The notes under the pieces are model-generated. The model was given only the letters and a program-made list of their open reading frames with translations. It was not told where the DNA came from and searched no databases. The position numbers and the translations under genes were made by a program. A stretch of 64,000 nucleotides of DNA from Candidatus Binatia bacterium (GTDB taxonomy: Bacteria; Desulfobacterota; Binatia; Bin18): assembly GCA_022826945.1 (NCBI GenBank), contig JAJDTY010000011.1, forward strand, positions 124,001 to 188,000, written 5' to 3'. This document shows positions 8,301 through 16,670 of the stretch, one piece after another (positions within the stretch are counted from its first letter, which is position 1; every line of letters begins with the position of its first letter).

Positions 8301-10040
8301 ATGAGCGAATCCACTCTGACGGTTGAAAGAGATGTGGCCGTCCCCATGCGGGACGGCACGTTGCTGCGCGCCGATGTCTATCGTCCGGCAACGGGCAGGC
8401 ATCCGGTTATCTTGCAGCGGACCCCGTACGACAAAGGGCTGACGACGATTGCCATGCTGATGCTTGACGTTATCCGGACCGCCAGTGAGGGTTATGCCGT
8501 TGTCATCCAGGACTCGCGTGGACGCTACGCCTCGGACGGAGAGTTTTACACTTTTCGCGACGATATAGCCGACGGCTATGACACGGTTGAATGGTGCGGC
8601 GTGCAGCCGTGGTCAGACGGTAATGTGGGCATGTATGGCGCGTCCTACGTTGGGGCTACCCAATGGTTGGCCGCGCTGAGCCGGCCGCCCCATTTGAAAG
8701 CGCTCTTCCCGCTGATTACGGCGTCCGATTATCACGAAGGCTGGACGTATCAGGGTGGGGCCTTTGCGCTGGGGTTTAACGCAAGCTGGACCATGACCGG
8801 CCTGGCGCCCGATACAGCCATGCGCTTGGCGAAAGACCGGCCCGAACTGGGGGATGATGTCGGACAGCTCCTGTCCGGGATCGACGATATGTGTGAGGCA
8901 TTTCGTCATCTGCCGCTCAAAGATTTTCCATTTTTTCATCAGTCTGCGTCCTATTTTTACGACTGGGTGGCCCACCCTGACGACGATGACTATTGGGCAC
9001 AGTTCAATATCGAAAACCGGCATGACACGATTCCTGTTCCGGCCTGTAATGTCGGCGGCTGGTACGACATCTTCCTGGGTGGCACGATTCGTAATTATCT
9101 GGGTATGCGTGAGCGCGGCGCTACGCCGGAGTCCCGCGAGGGTCAAAAACTCGTTATCGGTCCGTGGCACCATACGCTACCGCTGAACAATGTTGTGGGT
9201 GAGGCGAATTTCGGCCTCTCAACGACGCAACTGGCAGCGGGCCTGGACGGGCTGCACCTGCGCTGGTTTGACTACTGGCTCAAAGGCAAACAGAACGGTC
9301 TGTTGGAAGAGCCGCCGGTGCGTATTTTCGTCATGGGCGAGAATGTGTGGCGGAACGAGAATGAATGGCCGCTGGCTCGGACACAATATACGCCATACTA
9401 CTTGCACAGCGCCGGCAAGGCGAACGGCTTGCACGGTGACGGTAGCCTGAGCCCTGAGGGCCCACGCAGCGAACCGGCGGACGTCTTCGTCTCTGACCCG
9501 CGCCACCCCGTTCCAACCAAAGGCGGTGGGTTATGCTGTTGGCCAGCGGCCGTTCCCGGTGGGGCGTTCGATCAACGTTCCGTGGAAGAGCGGGAAGACG
9601 TTCTGGTGTATACCACCCCCGCCCTTGAGCAGGATGTCGAGGTCACCGGGCCTGTCACGGTAACCCTGTATGCGGCTACGAGCGCAGTTGATACGGACTT
9701 TACGGCCAAGCTGGTGGATGTGCATCCTGAAGGATACGCGCAGAATCTGACCGATGGGATTATCCGTGGTCGCTACCGGACCTCGAAAGCCCAGGCCACG
9801 CTCCTCCAGCCCGGTGAGGTCTACGAGTTTACGATAGACGTGTGGGCAACCAGCAATGTCTTCAAGGCCGGCCACTGCATTCGGCTCGAAATTGCCAGCT
9901 CCAACTTTCCGCGTTTTGACCGTAATCCGCAAACCGGCGAGGCCAGCGGTGAGGCCAGTCGCTTAGAACCGGCCCTCCAGCACATCTTTCATGATGAGGC
10001 GCATCCCTCGCATGTGGTGCTGCCGATTATCCCCCGCTGA
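8301..10040 (+). CDS. CocE/NonD family hydrolase (peptidase S15-type)
   Basis: This 579-residue protein has the S15 alpha/beta-hydrolase domain (about residues 1-330), a cap region and the C-terminal jelly-roll X-Pro dipeptidyl-peptidase domain (about 345-579, TKLVDVHPEG, EVYEFTIDVWATSNVFKAGH, SSNFPRFDRN). The nucleophile is Ser115 in GMYGASYVGATQW. IQDSRGRYASDGEF and the GPWHHT block carrying the catalytic His are typical of cocaine-esterase-like and glutaryl-7-ACA-acylase-like members. It cleaves esters or amides; the substrate is unknown. GGAGGCGAGT precedes the ATG. It follows the aldo/keto reductase by 10 bases and ends before a bidirectional terminator. Confidence 0.88.
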   Translation: MSESTLTVERDVAVPMRDGTLLRADVYRPATGRHPVILQRTPYDKGLTTIAMLMLDVIRTASEGYAVVIQDSRGRYASDGEFYTFRDDIADGYDTVEWCGVQPWSDGNVGMYGASYVGATQWLAALSRPPHLKALFPLITASDYHEGWTYQGGAFALGFNASWTMTGLAPDTAMRLAKDRPELGDDVGQLLSGIDDMCEAFRHLPLKDFPFFHQSASYFYDWVAHPDDDDYWAQFNIENRHDTIPVPACNVGGWYDIFLGGTIRNYLGMRERGATPESREGQKLVIGPWHHTLPLNNVVGEANFGLSTTQLAAGLDGLHLRWFDYWLKGKQNGLLEEPPVRIFVMGENVWRNENEWPLARTQYTPYYLHSAGKANGLHGDGSLSPEGPRSEPADVFVSDPRHPVPTKGGGLCCWPAAVPGGAFDQRSVEEREDVLVYTTPALEQDVEVTGPVTVTLYAATSAVDTDFTAKLVDVHPEGYAQNLTDGIIRGRYRTSKAQATLLQPGEVYEFTIDVWATSNVFKAGHCIRLEIASSNFPRFDRNPQTGEASGEASRLEPALQHIFHDEAHPSHVVLPIIPR

Positions 10041-10071
10041 GGGGGCTACTGGTTGAAGGAAGGCGACCGAT

Positions 10072-10109
10072 GAAAAGGCGGGTTAGAGAAACGGTTTGAC
10101 CGCCTTTTC
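10072..10109. terminator. bidirectional terminator hairpin
   Basis: A 10-bp perfect stem (10072-10081 with 10100-10109) with an 18-base loop lies between the convergent CocE-type and MoaD-like genes. The outer end of each arm is A- or T-rich (four A left, four T right), as in bidirectional intrinsic terminators. Confidence 0.6.
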
Positions 10110-10121
10110 GCGTCAGACGTC

Positions 10122-10367
10122 TCACGCGCTCCCGCCGGCCACCGGCGGGAAGATGCTGACTTGGTCTCCGTCCGTAAGCGCCTGATCGAACTCCCGGGTT
10201 TGCTCGCCGTTAACCAGGACCATTTGGGCTAGGTCGAGAGGAATGTCGAGGTGATGGATCAGATCATTGATCGTTGCCTGATCTGCGAGATCAAGCGTGG
10301 CCTTCCCCATAGAGCCTTTGGGTAGTTTTTTCCGAAGATTGGCAAAGAGTTTGATACTGACCTGCAT
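10122..10367 (-). CDS. MoaD/ThiS-family sulfur-carrier-like protein of the AOR operon
   Basis: This 81-residue ubiquitin-fold protein starts MQVSIKLFANLRKKLP and carries the late motif DGDQVSIFPPVAGGSA, typical of MoaD/ThiS. In active MoaD the chain ends exactly in Gly-Gly, which is adenylated and thiocarboxylated to donate sulfur to the pterin. Here Gly78-Gly79 is followed by Ser80-Ala81 before the stop at 10122-10124. So either the tail is removed by a protease or the protein works without C-terminal activation. It starts 3 bases after the FAD subunit stop. Its place in a tungsten oxidoreductase operon suggests a role in cofactor synthesis dedicated to that enzyme, as seen with MoaD paralogues in other AOR operons. 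Confidence 0.82.
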   Translation of the reverse strand: MQVSIKLFANLRKKLPKGSMGKATLDLADQATINDLIHHLDIPLDLAQMVLVNGEQTREFDQALTDGDQVSIFPPVAGGSA

Positions 10368-10370
10368 CGA

Positions 10371-11801
10371 TTATTCGCCCTTATCAATACCTGGTGTCGG
10401 TGTCCGTGGAAGCGTATCCAGCGCGTCCGGGCGAGAGCCGATAAGCGGGCCGTGCGCGCCTTTTTGCCAGGTCGGGGGTGTCTTCCCGTCTACCCGGTAG
10501 GCGCGCGCTGTAGCGGGTACGCCCAAGAGGGTTTGACTGACCAGTTTCTGCGCGGTCCCAGTGGCGACATAGGCGCGGCGCACATCGGTCGGGTTCTCTT
10601 TGACGTAGTCCGCCCAGTTTCCCAGGGACTGCTGTGTCTGAATGAGTCCTTTGACCATACCGACATCGTTCAGCATGGTGACGTCGTCAATCGGTCCGAC
10701 AAACAGCGCCCCGACCATGCGGTCGCCGTCCCAGACGTATTTACGATAAATCGGGCGCGTCGGGTTCCAGACGGTGGTGATCGACTCATTTGCATCTGTC
10801 TGCCACTGACCAAAGCTGGCACAGTGCAGATTGATGACATCCAATACGTTAAGCAGCAGGCTACCCGGATAGTGCGTCTCCTGGCCGGCCATGTTGGCGC
10901 CGGCAATTCGACCGTGGTCCACGGCCGTTGGCTGAATCGCATGCACCGCGGGCGAGCCGTTCAGCAGGTCCGGTCCGGCGGCAACATCACCGGCCGCATA
11001 GATGCCGGGAATATTGGTCTGCATACGGTCGTCAACCACAATGCCGTCGTCAACGTGGATGCCGGAACCGTTGAGAAAGCCCAGGTTGGGCTGAATGCCT
11101 GTGGCCAAAATGACAATATCCGCATTCAGGCTGGCACCGTTGCTCAATGACAGGCTGAGTGCCTCGCCTTCACGGCTAATGCTTTGGACCTGCGCGCCGG
11201 TATGAACGGCTACATTCTGACTGGTCAGCCAGCCTTCGACCGCCTGCGCGCCGGTGGCGTCGAGCATACGCGGCAAGACCTGGGCTTCGGTTTCGACCAC
11301 CGAGAGATTCCAACCCAGCTTGGCCATGGCGTTCAAGACGATAAAACCGATAAAGCCGGCGCCAATGAGCACCGCCCTGGGCGTTTCCTGCGCTTTCGCC
11401 ATGACCTGTTTGGCGTCTTCGAGCGTCCAGAAGGTGTACACGCCTTCCTGGTCGATGCCGGCAATGGGCGGACGCTGGGCCGAAGAACCGGTCGCGATGA
11501 GGAGGGTATCAAACGCGTGGCTTGAGCCATCATCAAGTGTGACCGTATGCGCCTGAGCATCGACTTTTTCGACCTGGCCCGACACGGATGTAATGCCGTG
11601 CTGTTCAAAATAGGCCGCGTCTCCGGTCAGCACATGCCGCTCCGGAATGTCGTTCGCCAGGTAGTAGGGCAGGACCATACGCGAGTAGACCGGCTCGTTG
11701 GAGATGAGCGTAATCTGCGCTTCGGAGCCTGCGGTTGCCCGGATCGTTTCCGCTGCGGCCACTCCGGCCGGTCCCCCTCCGATAATGATGTGGTGTGCCA
11801 T
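10371..11801 (-). CDS. FAD/NAD(P)-dependent oxidoreductase subunit of the AOR complex (AorC-like)
   Basis: The start chosen is ATG 11801 (MAHHIIIGGGPAGVAAAET); the frame stays open upstream only into the antisense-like end of the AOR gene. The 476-residue protein has an N-terminal FAD dinucleotide fold (GGGPAG), a second NAD fold near residue 150 (AVLIGAGFIGF), the ATGIQPN segment and NIPGIYAAGDVAAGPDLL that closes the FAD site. It resembles NirB/rubredoxin-reductase-type enzymes. In the Aromatoleum AOR complex a homologous FAD subunit passes electrons between the ferredoxin subunit and NAD. The same role is inferred from its position 67 bases downstream of AOR and 3 bases before the MoaD-like gene. 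Confidence 0.82.
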   Translation of the reverse strand: MAHHIIIGGGPAGVAAAETIRATAGSEAQITLISNEPVYSRMVLPYYLANDIPERHVLTGDAAYFEQHGITSVSGQVEKVDAQAHTVTLDDGSSHAFDTLLIATGSSAQRPPIAGIDQEGVYTFWTLEDAKQVMAKAQETPRAVLIGAGFIGFIVLNAMAKLGWNLSVVETEAQVLPRMLDATGAQAVEGWLTSQNVAVHTGAQVQSISREGEALSLSLSNGASLNADIVILATGIQPNLGFLNGSGIHVDDGIVVDDRMQTNIPGIYAAGDVAAGPDLLNGSPAVHAIQPTAVDHGRIAGANMAGQETHYPGSLLLNVLDVINLHCASFGQWQTDANESITTVWNPTRPIYRKYVWDGDRMVGALFVGPIDDVTMLNDVGMVKGLIQTQQSLGNWADYVKENPTDVRRAYVATGTAQKLVSQTLLGVPATARAYRVDGKTPPTWQKGAHGPLIGSRPDALDTLPRTPTPGIDKGE

Positions 11802-11868
11802 GGCTCTTCTTTCTGCGGTCGCCTCTTCGCGTTTTATCACCTCGGTTCTGATGGGAGAGGAGGAGGGT

Positions 11869-13728
11869 TTACTCCAGCCCCAACTCTTTCTTCTTTGCTT
11901 CGGAGATGATGCCGTCCTTATCCCAGCCCCGCAGTTCGTAATACTCGGGCAGCATCTCGCCCAGTCGGTTGACCTCGCCCTTGGCCGGACCGGACGGGAT
12001 GGGCTCTTCCAGAATTCGCTTGGGCAGGGTGTCGTCCTTGCCGGTGAAGCCTGCCCGTTCGTTCCACAGCCGCTCCAGGTTCCAGATACGCTCCCCAATC
12101 TGGACCAGTTCTTCCAGCGTATACGGCACGCCCGTGGCGGCCGACAGTTGGGGCAGCATTTCTTCCAGACCCACACCGAAAGTGAGGAATTGGCACAGGC
12201 CGGTGGCGTCAACGGTTGAGGTGGCGTCCTGGAAGATTTTGGTAATCTCCGCCTTCTCTTCTGTGGCGCGCGGGTCCATCTGACGCGGCAGACCCAGAAT
12301 TTCAGCCGCCACTGTATAAGCTTTCAAATGACACGCCCCGCGATTGGAGGTCGCATAGCCCAAGCCCATACCCTGAATGGCACGGGCTTCATACGCGGCA
12401 AACTCCTGACCGCGGACGCCCATAAAGAACTCTGGCCGGCCCAGCGTCTCGGTCATACGTTTGGAGCCTTCGGCCACGGCATCACCAAAGCCCTGCCGGT
12501 AGGCGGTCTTCTCGGCCATGGCGACGAGGGCTTCCGCGCTGCCGAACTCCAGCGGAATCTCGGTTTCGTCCTGGCTGACCACACCCTTCTCGAATAACTC
12601 CATGGCCGCGGCTACGCTGGCCCCAAAGCTGATGGAATCCATACCCAGGTCGTTGCACAACCAGTTGGCCTTGATCAGCGCGTCCAGGTCGCCCACGCCA
12701 CACTCCGAGCCCATGGCCCAGGCCGCTTCGTACTCGGGGCCCTCGCCGGCAATCTTCCAGTTTTGCGGATTGGTGGTGACCGAGTATTTCGAGGAGGCTT
12801 CGCCCGGCAGGGTGCTGACCCGCCCACAGGCGATGGTGCAGGAAAAACAGGCTTTATTGGCGACCAAACGGGTTTCGGTCAGGGTTTCGCCGCTGATGTT
12901 TTCGGCCTCATCGAAGACGGTCTGCTGATGGTTGCGGGTCGGCAAGGCGCCGTGCTCGTTAATCACGTTAACCAGCACTTCGGTGCCGTACATGGGCAGG
13001 CCCTCGGCGGTCACGGGCGACTGCCGCAGCTTTTCCTTCATGGCCCACTGGCCTTCCATATACGCCTGCGGGTCCGCCAGAGACACGCCGCCGGTGCCGC
13101 GCAGGGCAATGGCCTTGAGATTTTTGGAGCCCATTACCGCGCCCACGCCGGACCGGCCCGCGGCCCGGTGCAAATCGTTCATAATACAGGCGAAGCGCAC
13201 CAGGTTTTCTCCGGCCGGCCCGATGCTGGCAATGATGGTGTCGGGTACGCCGAGTTCGGCGCGGAGGGCTTCTTCGGTCTGCCAGACCGTCTTGCCCCAC
13301 AGGTGGGTCGCCTCGCGCAGCTCCACCCGGTCGTCGTAGATCCACAGATAGGACGGCTGCGCGGCCTTGCCCTCCAGGATGATCATGTCATAGCCGGCGA
13401 ATTTCATCTCCGGCCCCCAGAAGCCGCCGGAATTCGAGGTGGTAATAGCATTGGTCAGTGCGCCCTTGGTGACGACCATATAGCGTGAGCCGCAGGACGC
13501 GTTGGTACCGGTCAGCGGTCCGGTGGCAAAGATCATCTTGTTCTCCGGGCTGAGCGGATCGAGGCTGGGGTCCATCTCTTCGGAGAGATATTTGACGCCG
13601 AGCCCGCGGCCGCCGACATAGTCTCTGGCCCATTCTGCGTTCAGCGGTTCCTTGGTGATGGCACCGGTGGTCAGATTGACGCGCAGGACAGTCCCGGTCC
13701 AGCCGTGCATTGTATTGGTCGCGCTCAT
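11869..13728 (-). CDS. tungsten-dependent aldehyde:ferredoxin oxidoreductase, catalytic subunit
   Basis: This 619-residue protein belongs to the AOR family, which oxidises aldehydes to acids (or reduces acids) with a tungsto-bispterin and one [4Fe-4S] cluster. It starts at ATG 13728 after AGGAGGCAACGC, giving the typical GWTGTVLRVNLTTG opening and the YVGGRGLGVKYL pterin-binding motif. Fe-S ligands are the CFSCTIAC motif near residue 305 and a distant Cys in DATGLCQF. The first domain contains SRYMVVTKGALT and GRSGVGAVMGSKNLKAI, both standard. The start overlaps the stop of the ferredoxin gene by 4 bases, so ferredoxin, AOR, FAD protein and MoaD form one operon. Mo instead of W is possible; the family name favours W. 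Confidence 0.92.
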   Translation of the reverse strand: MSATNTMHGWTGTVLRVNLTTGAITKEPLNAEWARDYVGGRGLGVKYLSEEMDPSLDPLSPENKMIFATGPLTGTNASCGSRYMVVTKGALTNAITTSNSGGFWGPEMKFAGYDMIILEGKAAQPSYLWIYDDRVELREATHLWGKTVWQTEEALRAELGVPDTIIASIGPAGENLVRFACIMNDLHRAAGRSGVGAVMGSKNLKAIALRGTGGVSLADPQAYMEGQWAMKEKLRQSPVTAEGLPMYGTEVLVNVINEHGALPTRNHQQTVFDEAENISGETLTETRLVANKACFSCTIACGRVSTLPGEASSKYSVTTNPQNWKIAGEGPEYEAAWAMGSECGVGDLDALIKANWLCNDLGMDSISFGASVAAAMELFEKGVVSQDETEIPLEFGSAEALVAMAEKTAYRQGFGDAVAEGSKRMTETLGRPEFFMGVRGQEFAAYEARAIQGMGLGYATSNRGACHLKAYTVAAEILGLPRQMDPRATEEKAEITKIFQDATSTVDATGLCQFLTFGVGLEEMLPQLSAATGVPYTLEELVQIGERIWNLERLWNERAGFTGKDDTLPKRILEEPIPSGPAKGEVNRLGEMLPEYYELRGWDKDGIISEAKKKELGLE

Positions 13729-14216
13729 GCGTTGCCTCCTTCTTCGTCCTGCATATGTTGAAAACCCCGGTTGACTTTGTCCGCCCAACTGGCCAGCCAG
13801 TCCGGCTGATCCATATCCACGTATTCAAGTGCGCCGGTTGGGCACGACTTGACGCACGCCGGATCACCGCCACACAGGTCACACTTGAAGGCTTTATGGG
13901 TATCCGGGTTATAGAACATGGTGCCGTATGGACAGGCCACCGTGCAGACCGCGCAGCCGACGCATACATCGTCCATCACGACCTTGGCGTTCGTGTCCGG
14001 GTCAATGCCGATCGCATTCACCGGACAGGCCGTCAGGCACCAGGCCTCGTCGCACTGAAAGCAGGTATAGGGTGCGTAGACGGCCTGCTCGTCAAAGATA
14101 TGGACGCGAATAACGGAACGGGATGGCTGAAAGGTTCCGGTCTGGACAAAGGCACAAGCCAACTCGCACTGCACGCAGCTCGTACACTTCTCGGTAATGA
14201 CGCGCAATTGTTTCAT
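13725..14216 (-). CDS. ferredoxin-type electron-transfer subunit with four [4Fe-4S] motifs (AorA-like)
   Basis: This 163-residue protein contains 16 cysteines arranged as four cluster motifs: CTSCVQCELAC (from residue 11), CFQCDEAWCLTAC (from 52), CVGCAVCTVAC (from 85) and CDLCGGDPACVKSC (from 112). This is the pattern of HycB/AorA-type polyferredoxin subunits. It should shuttle electrons between the AOR active site and the FAD subunit or outside ferredoxins in the cytoplasm. It is the first gene of the minus-strand AOR operon, and its TGA overlaps the AOR ATG (4-base ATGA overlap), which implies translational coupling. The promoter region is the 185-base gap shared with the divergent small ferredoxin gene at 14402. 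Confidence 0.9.
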   Translation of the reverse strand: MKQLRVITEKCTSCVQCELACAFVQTGTFQPSRSVIRVHIFDEQAVYAPYTCFQCDEAWCLTACPVNAIGIDPDTNAKVVMDDVCVGCAVCTVACPYGTMFYNPDTHKAFKCDLCGGDPACVKSCPTGALEYVDMDQPDWLASWADKVNRGFQHMQDEEGGNA

Positions 14217-14401
14217 ATGGTGTTGTCCTTCCTATACTCCCCCTAACAGATTCGTCCGAAGAATGCCACAAAAGTTAGGCAGTCTGGAACAACAACTAGA
14301 CTCCGCAGACCATACATGCTTTCTGCTCCAAGACCGCCTTGCCGATCACCCAGGGAAAGCGCTAGGCTACAGAGATCAACACCATACGGGAGGGCGTAGT
14401 T

Positions 14402-14584
14402 ATGAAAGTGAACTGGGACGAGGAAGTTTGCACGCATTCGGCAAATTGTGTGAAGAGCCTGCCGCAAGTCTTTAAAGTCGAAGGCGGGGAATTCGTGATT
14501 GATCCCAGCGCGGCGTCAGACGACGAGGTCCGAGCCGTTGTTGCCAAATGCCCGTCAGGGGCACTGACCGTGCAGGAAGATTAA
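14402..14584 (+). CDS. small divergent ferredoxin (Fer4_19/YjdI-like)
   Basis: This 60-residue protein matches the short Fer4_19 family: an N-terminal CTHSANCVKSLPQVF (Cys10, Cys16) and a C-terminal KCPSGALTV (Cys50), with FVIDPSAASDDEV between. Three Cys are visible rather than four, as in other members; the cluster may be 3Fe-4S or use a non-Cys ligand. It would act as a small electron carrier. It is divergent from the AOR operon, with both promoters within 14217-14401. The ATG follows GGAGGGCGTAGTT. A redox partnership with AOR is a reasonable but unproven guess. Confidence 0.75.
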   Translation: MKVNWDEEVCTHSANCVKSLPQVFKVEGGEFVIDPSAASDDEVRAVVAKCPSGALTVQED

Positions 14585-14618
14585 AGCGGGATAGGTTCGT
14601 TTTTCGGCGGCGGCTCGT

Positions 14619-15185
14619 ATGTCACAAACCTCAACGCCGCACACATGTCTCAACGGCCGCGTTTCCGTCCTGGTGGGTGACATTACCCAGCAGCGGGTCG
14701 CTGCGGTGGTGAATGCGGCCAACGCAAGCCTGCTGGGCGGCGGGGGTGTGGATGGGGCCATTCATCGGGCGGGCGGGCCGGATATTCTTGCGGCCTGTCA
14801 GGAGCTGCGGCGGACCCGTTATCCTGACGGGCTGCCCACGGGTGAAGCTGTCCTCACTACGGCCGGACGCTTACCGGCTCGGCATGTGATTCATACGGTT
14901 GGGCCGGTCTATGGCGCTGCCGGAGAGCAAGCCGCCGGTCTGCTCACTGCCTGTTATTGCAACTCTCTCTCGCTCGCCGCGCAGCATAAGCTGACGACGC
15001 TTGCCTTCCCAGCTATCTCAACCGGCGTGTACGGCTATCCGCGTGAGGAGGCTGCGGTGCTTGCCTCGCGGGCAATTGCCGGCTTCTTGGCCACCGACGC
15101 GACTATCACAGAGGTCCGTCTGGTGTTCTTTGCTCAGCAAGATGCTGACGTTTTCATGACGCACCACACATTTCCGACTGCATAA
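14619..15185 (+). CDS. macrodomain protein, ADP-ribosyl hydrolase (MacroD/YmdB-like)
   Basis: This 188-residue single macrodomain shows LVGDITQQRVAAVVNAANA (residues about 18-36) followed by GGGGVDGAIHRAGG, then HVIHTVGPVYG and the phosphate loop AFPAISTGVYGYP. These are the ADP-ribose-binding blocks of the MacroD/YmdB class, which removes ADP-ribose from acidic residues or deacetylates O-acetyl-ADP-ribose. The intact Asn-Ala-Ala-Asn and Gly-rich loop suggest an active enzyme. It follows the small ferredoxin gene by 34 bases but a functional link is not evident. The start lacks a strong ribosome site; no better in-frame start is seen. Confidence 0.88.
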   Translation: MSQTSTPHTCLNGRVSVLVGDITQQRVAAVVNAANASLLGGGGVDGAIHRAGGPDILAACQELRRTRYPDGLPTGEAVLTTAGRLPARHVIHTVGPVYGAAGEQAAGLLTACYCNSLSLAAQHKLTTLAFPAISTGVYGYPREEAAVLASRAIAGFLATDATITEVRLVFFAQQDADVFMTHHTFPTA

Positions 15186-15269
15186 GAATCAGCCCACTCC
15201 GTTCTCCGCGACCTCTCCCCTTCTCGTACCGAGTGTGGTAAGGCTGGCTGCTCTGAAAGGGAGGGACGT

Positions 15270-16616
15270 ATGTCGAGAGGGCAGACTGCTGCGAGCTTCA
15301 TGCGCTGGCTCTGGGGAATACTCGTCTTGGGTTGCTGGCTGGGGGCAACTCCGGTTTCGGCCGAGGACAACGAGAACCGGACCTGGCGTACCCTGGACGA
15401 ACTTTCCGAAGAAGAACTCGCTCGCTTCGACTTTTCAACGGACACGCCCCGCCACGCAGATATACCGTATATGCCGGCGGAAGCTTATCCCTTCGAGCCG
15501 CCCTACACGCCCGAAGAGGTTGGCTACCGGATCATGGAGTTCCCGCATATGCCCCGCTGGAACTGTGTCCAGATCGAAGACACGGGAACGCTCACCCCGA
15601 CCGGCTATCTCTTTGTTCAACAGATTATCGCCCTGGTGAATTATCGCGAACCGGAAGGACTGATGGGCCAGATTCTGGCCAAGCCAGGGGAAGTCTACTC
15701 GCGCTGGCTCACCCAGGATGTCGCTCCCCCGGAAAACTATGGCAACCAGATGCTCTTCAGTACGTTTCGGACCGATCAACACCTGACCAAAAAAGCGGAC
15801 CTGTTTGGCTATTCCCTGAGTATGCGCCGGGTGCGCCGTTTTCCCCAGCCGCGTCGGCAGGAAAAATTTCCAAACGCGCCCATGGCCTACGACGATTTTT
15901 TGGGCCGCGATGCCTGGGAGTTCTCCTGGCGTATTCTCGGTACTGACGTGCTCTACAAAACCGCTCGCTTTCCAAAGACGCGCCAGTCGATCACGCTCCA
16001 GACCGAGGACGGGACTTTTCAGGATATCCCGGCCAGCGCCATAAAACTGATGGGAGATGACTATCCGTTTTACACCGAAGATAACGGGGTCAAATGCTAC
16101 TTGGTCGAGGCCGTAGCCAAACAAGACTGGTTGCCCGATTACTATGCACCCCGGATTCTGTTCTGGGCGGACCAACACTATTTCTATCCGTTGCGGACCG
16201 AAATCTACGGCCGGAATGGCGAGCCCATTATGATAGAGGAGCGCGTGGCCAAGCTGATGAACCCACGCCTCAAGGAGCGCGGCTATCATAACCTGATTAC
16301 CCTGTGGTGGGACCCGCAGCAGGACTTTTACTCATACGGCATTCATGACGCCATGCAGCTCCGGGACTGGTCACAAGCGGATAAGGATGTGTTCTTTAAT
16401 CCGGACTTTATGCGCCGCACCTGGTTCCCGGCACCGCTCAAGACACAAGCCGGTATCAGCTTACCGGAGGAGTTTTTCCTCCGACCTCAACTCCATCGCG
16501 GCAAGTTTCCCAAAGAGCGCGCCCTTGTCCTGCCGGCCTACCTGGAAGAAAGAATCGAGGCCCAGGAGGAAGCCGGCTATATTGTCTTTACCGGAGAGAC
16601 GAACGGAGCGGAGTAG
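15270..16616 (+). CDS. exported DUF1329 protein
   Basis: This 448-residue protein has an N-terminal signal peptide (hydrophobic WLWGILVLGCWLGATPVSA, cleavage after about residue 31) and a DUF1329 body. Typical marks are RRVRRFPQPRRQEK, YDDFLGRDAWEFSWRILG and the TARFPKTRQ-like segment. DUF1329 proteins are periplasmic or outer-membrane-associated beta-rich proteins related to the LolA/LolB lipoprotein fold. They often sit near catabolic or steroid-use genes and some have been linked to export or uptake of hydrophobic substrates. No lipobox Cys is seen at the cleavage site. AAGGGAGGGACGT precedes the ATG. A hairpin terminator follows, against the convergent xanthine-dehydrogenase-family gene. 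Confidence 0.8.
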   Translation: MSRGQTAASFMRWLWGILVLGCWLGATPVSAEDNENRTWRTLDELSEEELARFDFSTDTPRHADIPYMPAEAYPFEPPYTPEEVGYRIMEFPHMPRWNCVQIEDTGTLTPTGYLFVQQIIALVNYREPEGLMGQILAKPGEVYSRWLTQDVAPPENYGNQMLFSTFRTDQHLTKKADLFGYSLSMRRVRRFPQPRRQEKFPNAPMAYDDFLGRDAWEFSWRILGTDVLYKTARFPKTRQSITLQTEDGTFQDIPASAIKLMGDDYPFYTEDNGVKCYLVEAVAKQDWLPDYYAPRILFWADQHYFYPLRTEIYGRNGEPIMIEERVAKLMNPRLKERGYHNLITLWWDPQQDFYSYGIHDAMQLRDWSQADKDVFFNPDFMRRTWFPAPLKTQAGISLPEEFFLRPQLHRGKFPKERALVLPAYLEERIEAQEEAGYIVFTGETNGAE

Positions 16617-16620
16617 GACC

Positions 16621-16650
16621 GGAAGGACGATCCTCTCGGACCGTCCTTCC
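16621..16650. terminator. bidirectional terminator hairpin
   Basis: A 9-bp stem (16621-16629 with 16642-16650), extended by 3 more pairs after one mismatch, lies between the convergent DUF1329 and molybdenum-hydroxylase genes. Loop TCTC; no long T-tract. Confidence 0.6.
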
Positions 16651-16670
16651 TAAAGAAATCCTGTGGCCTT

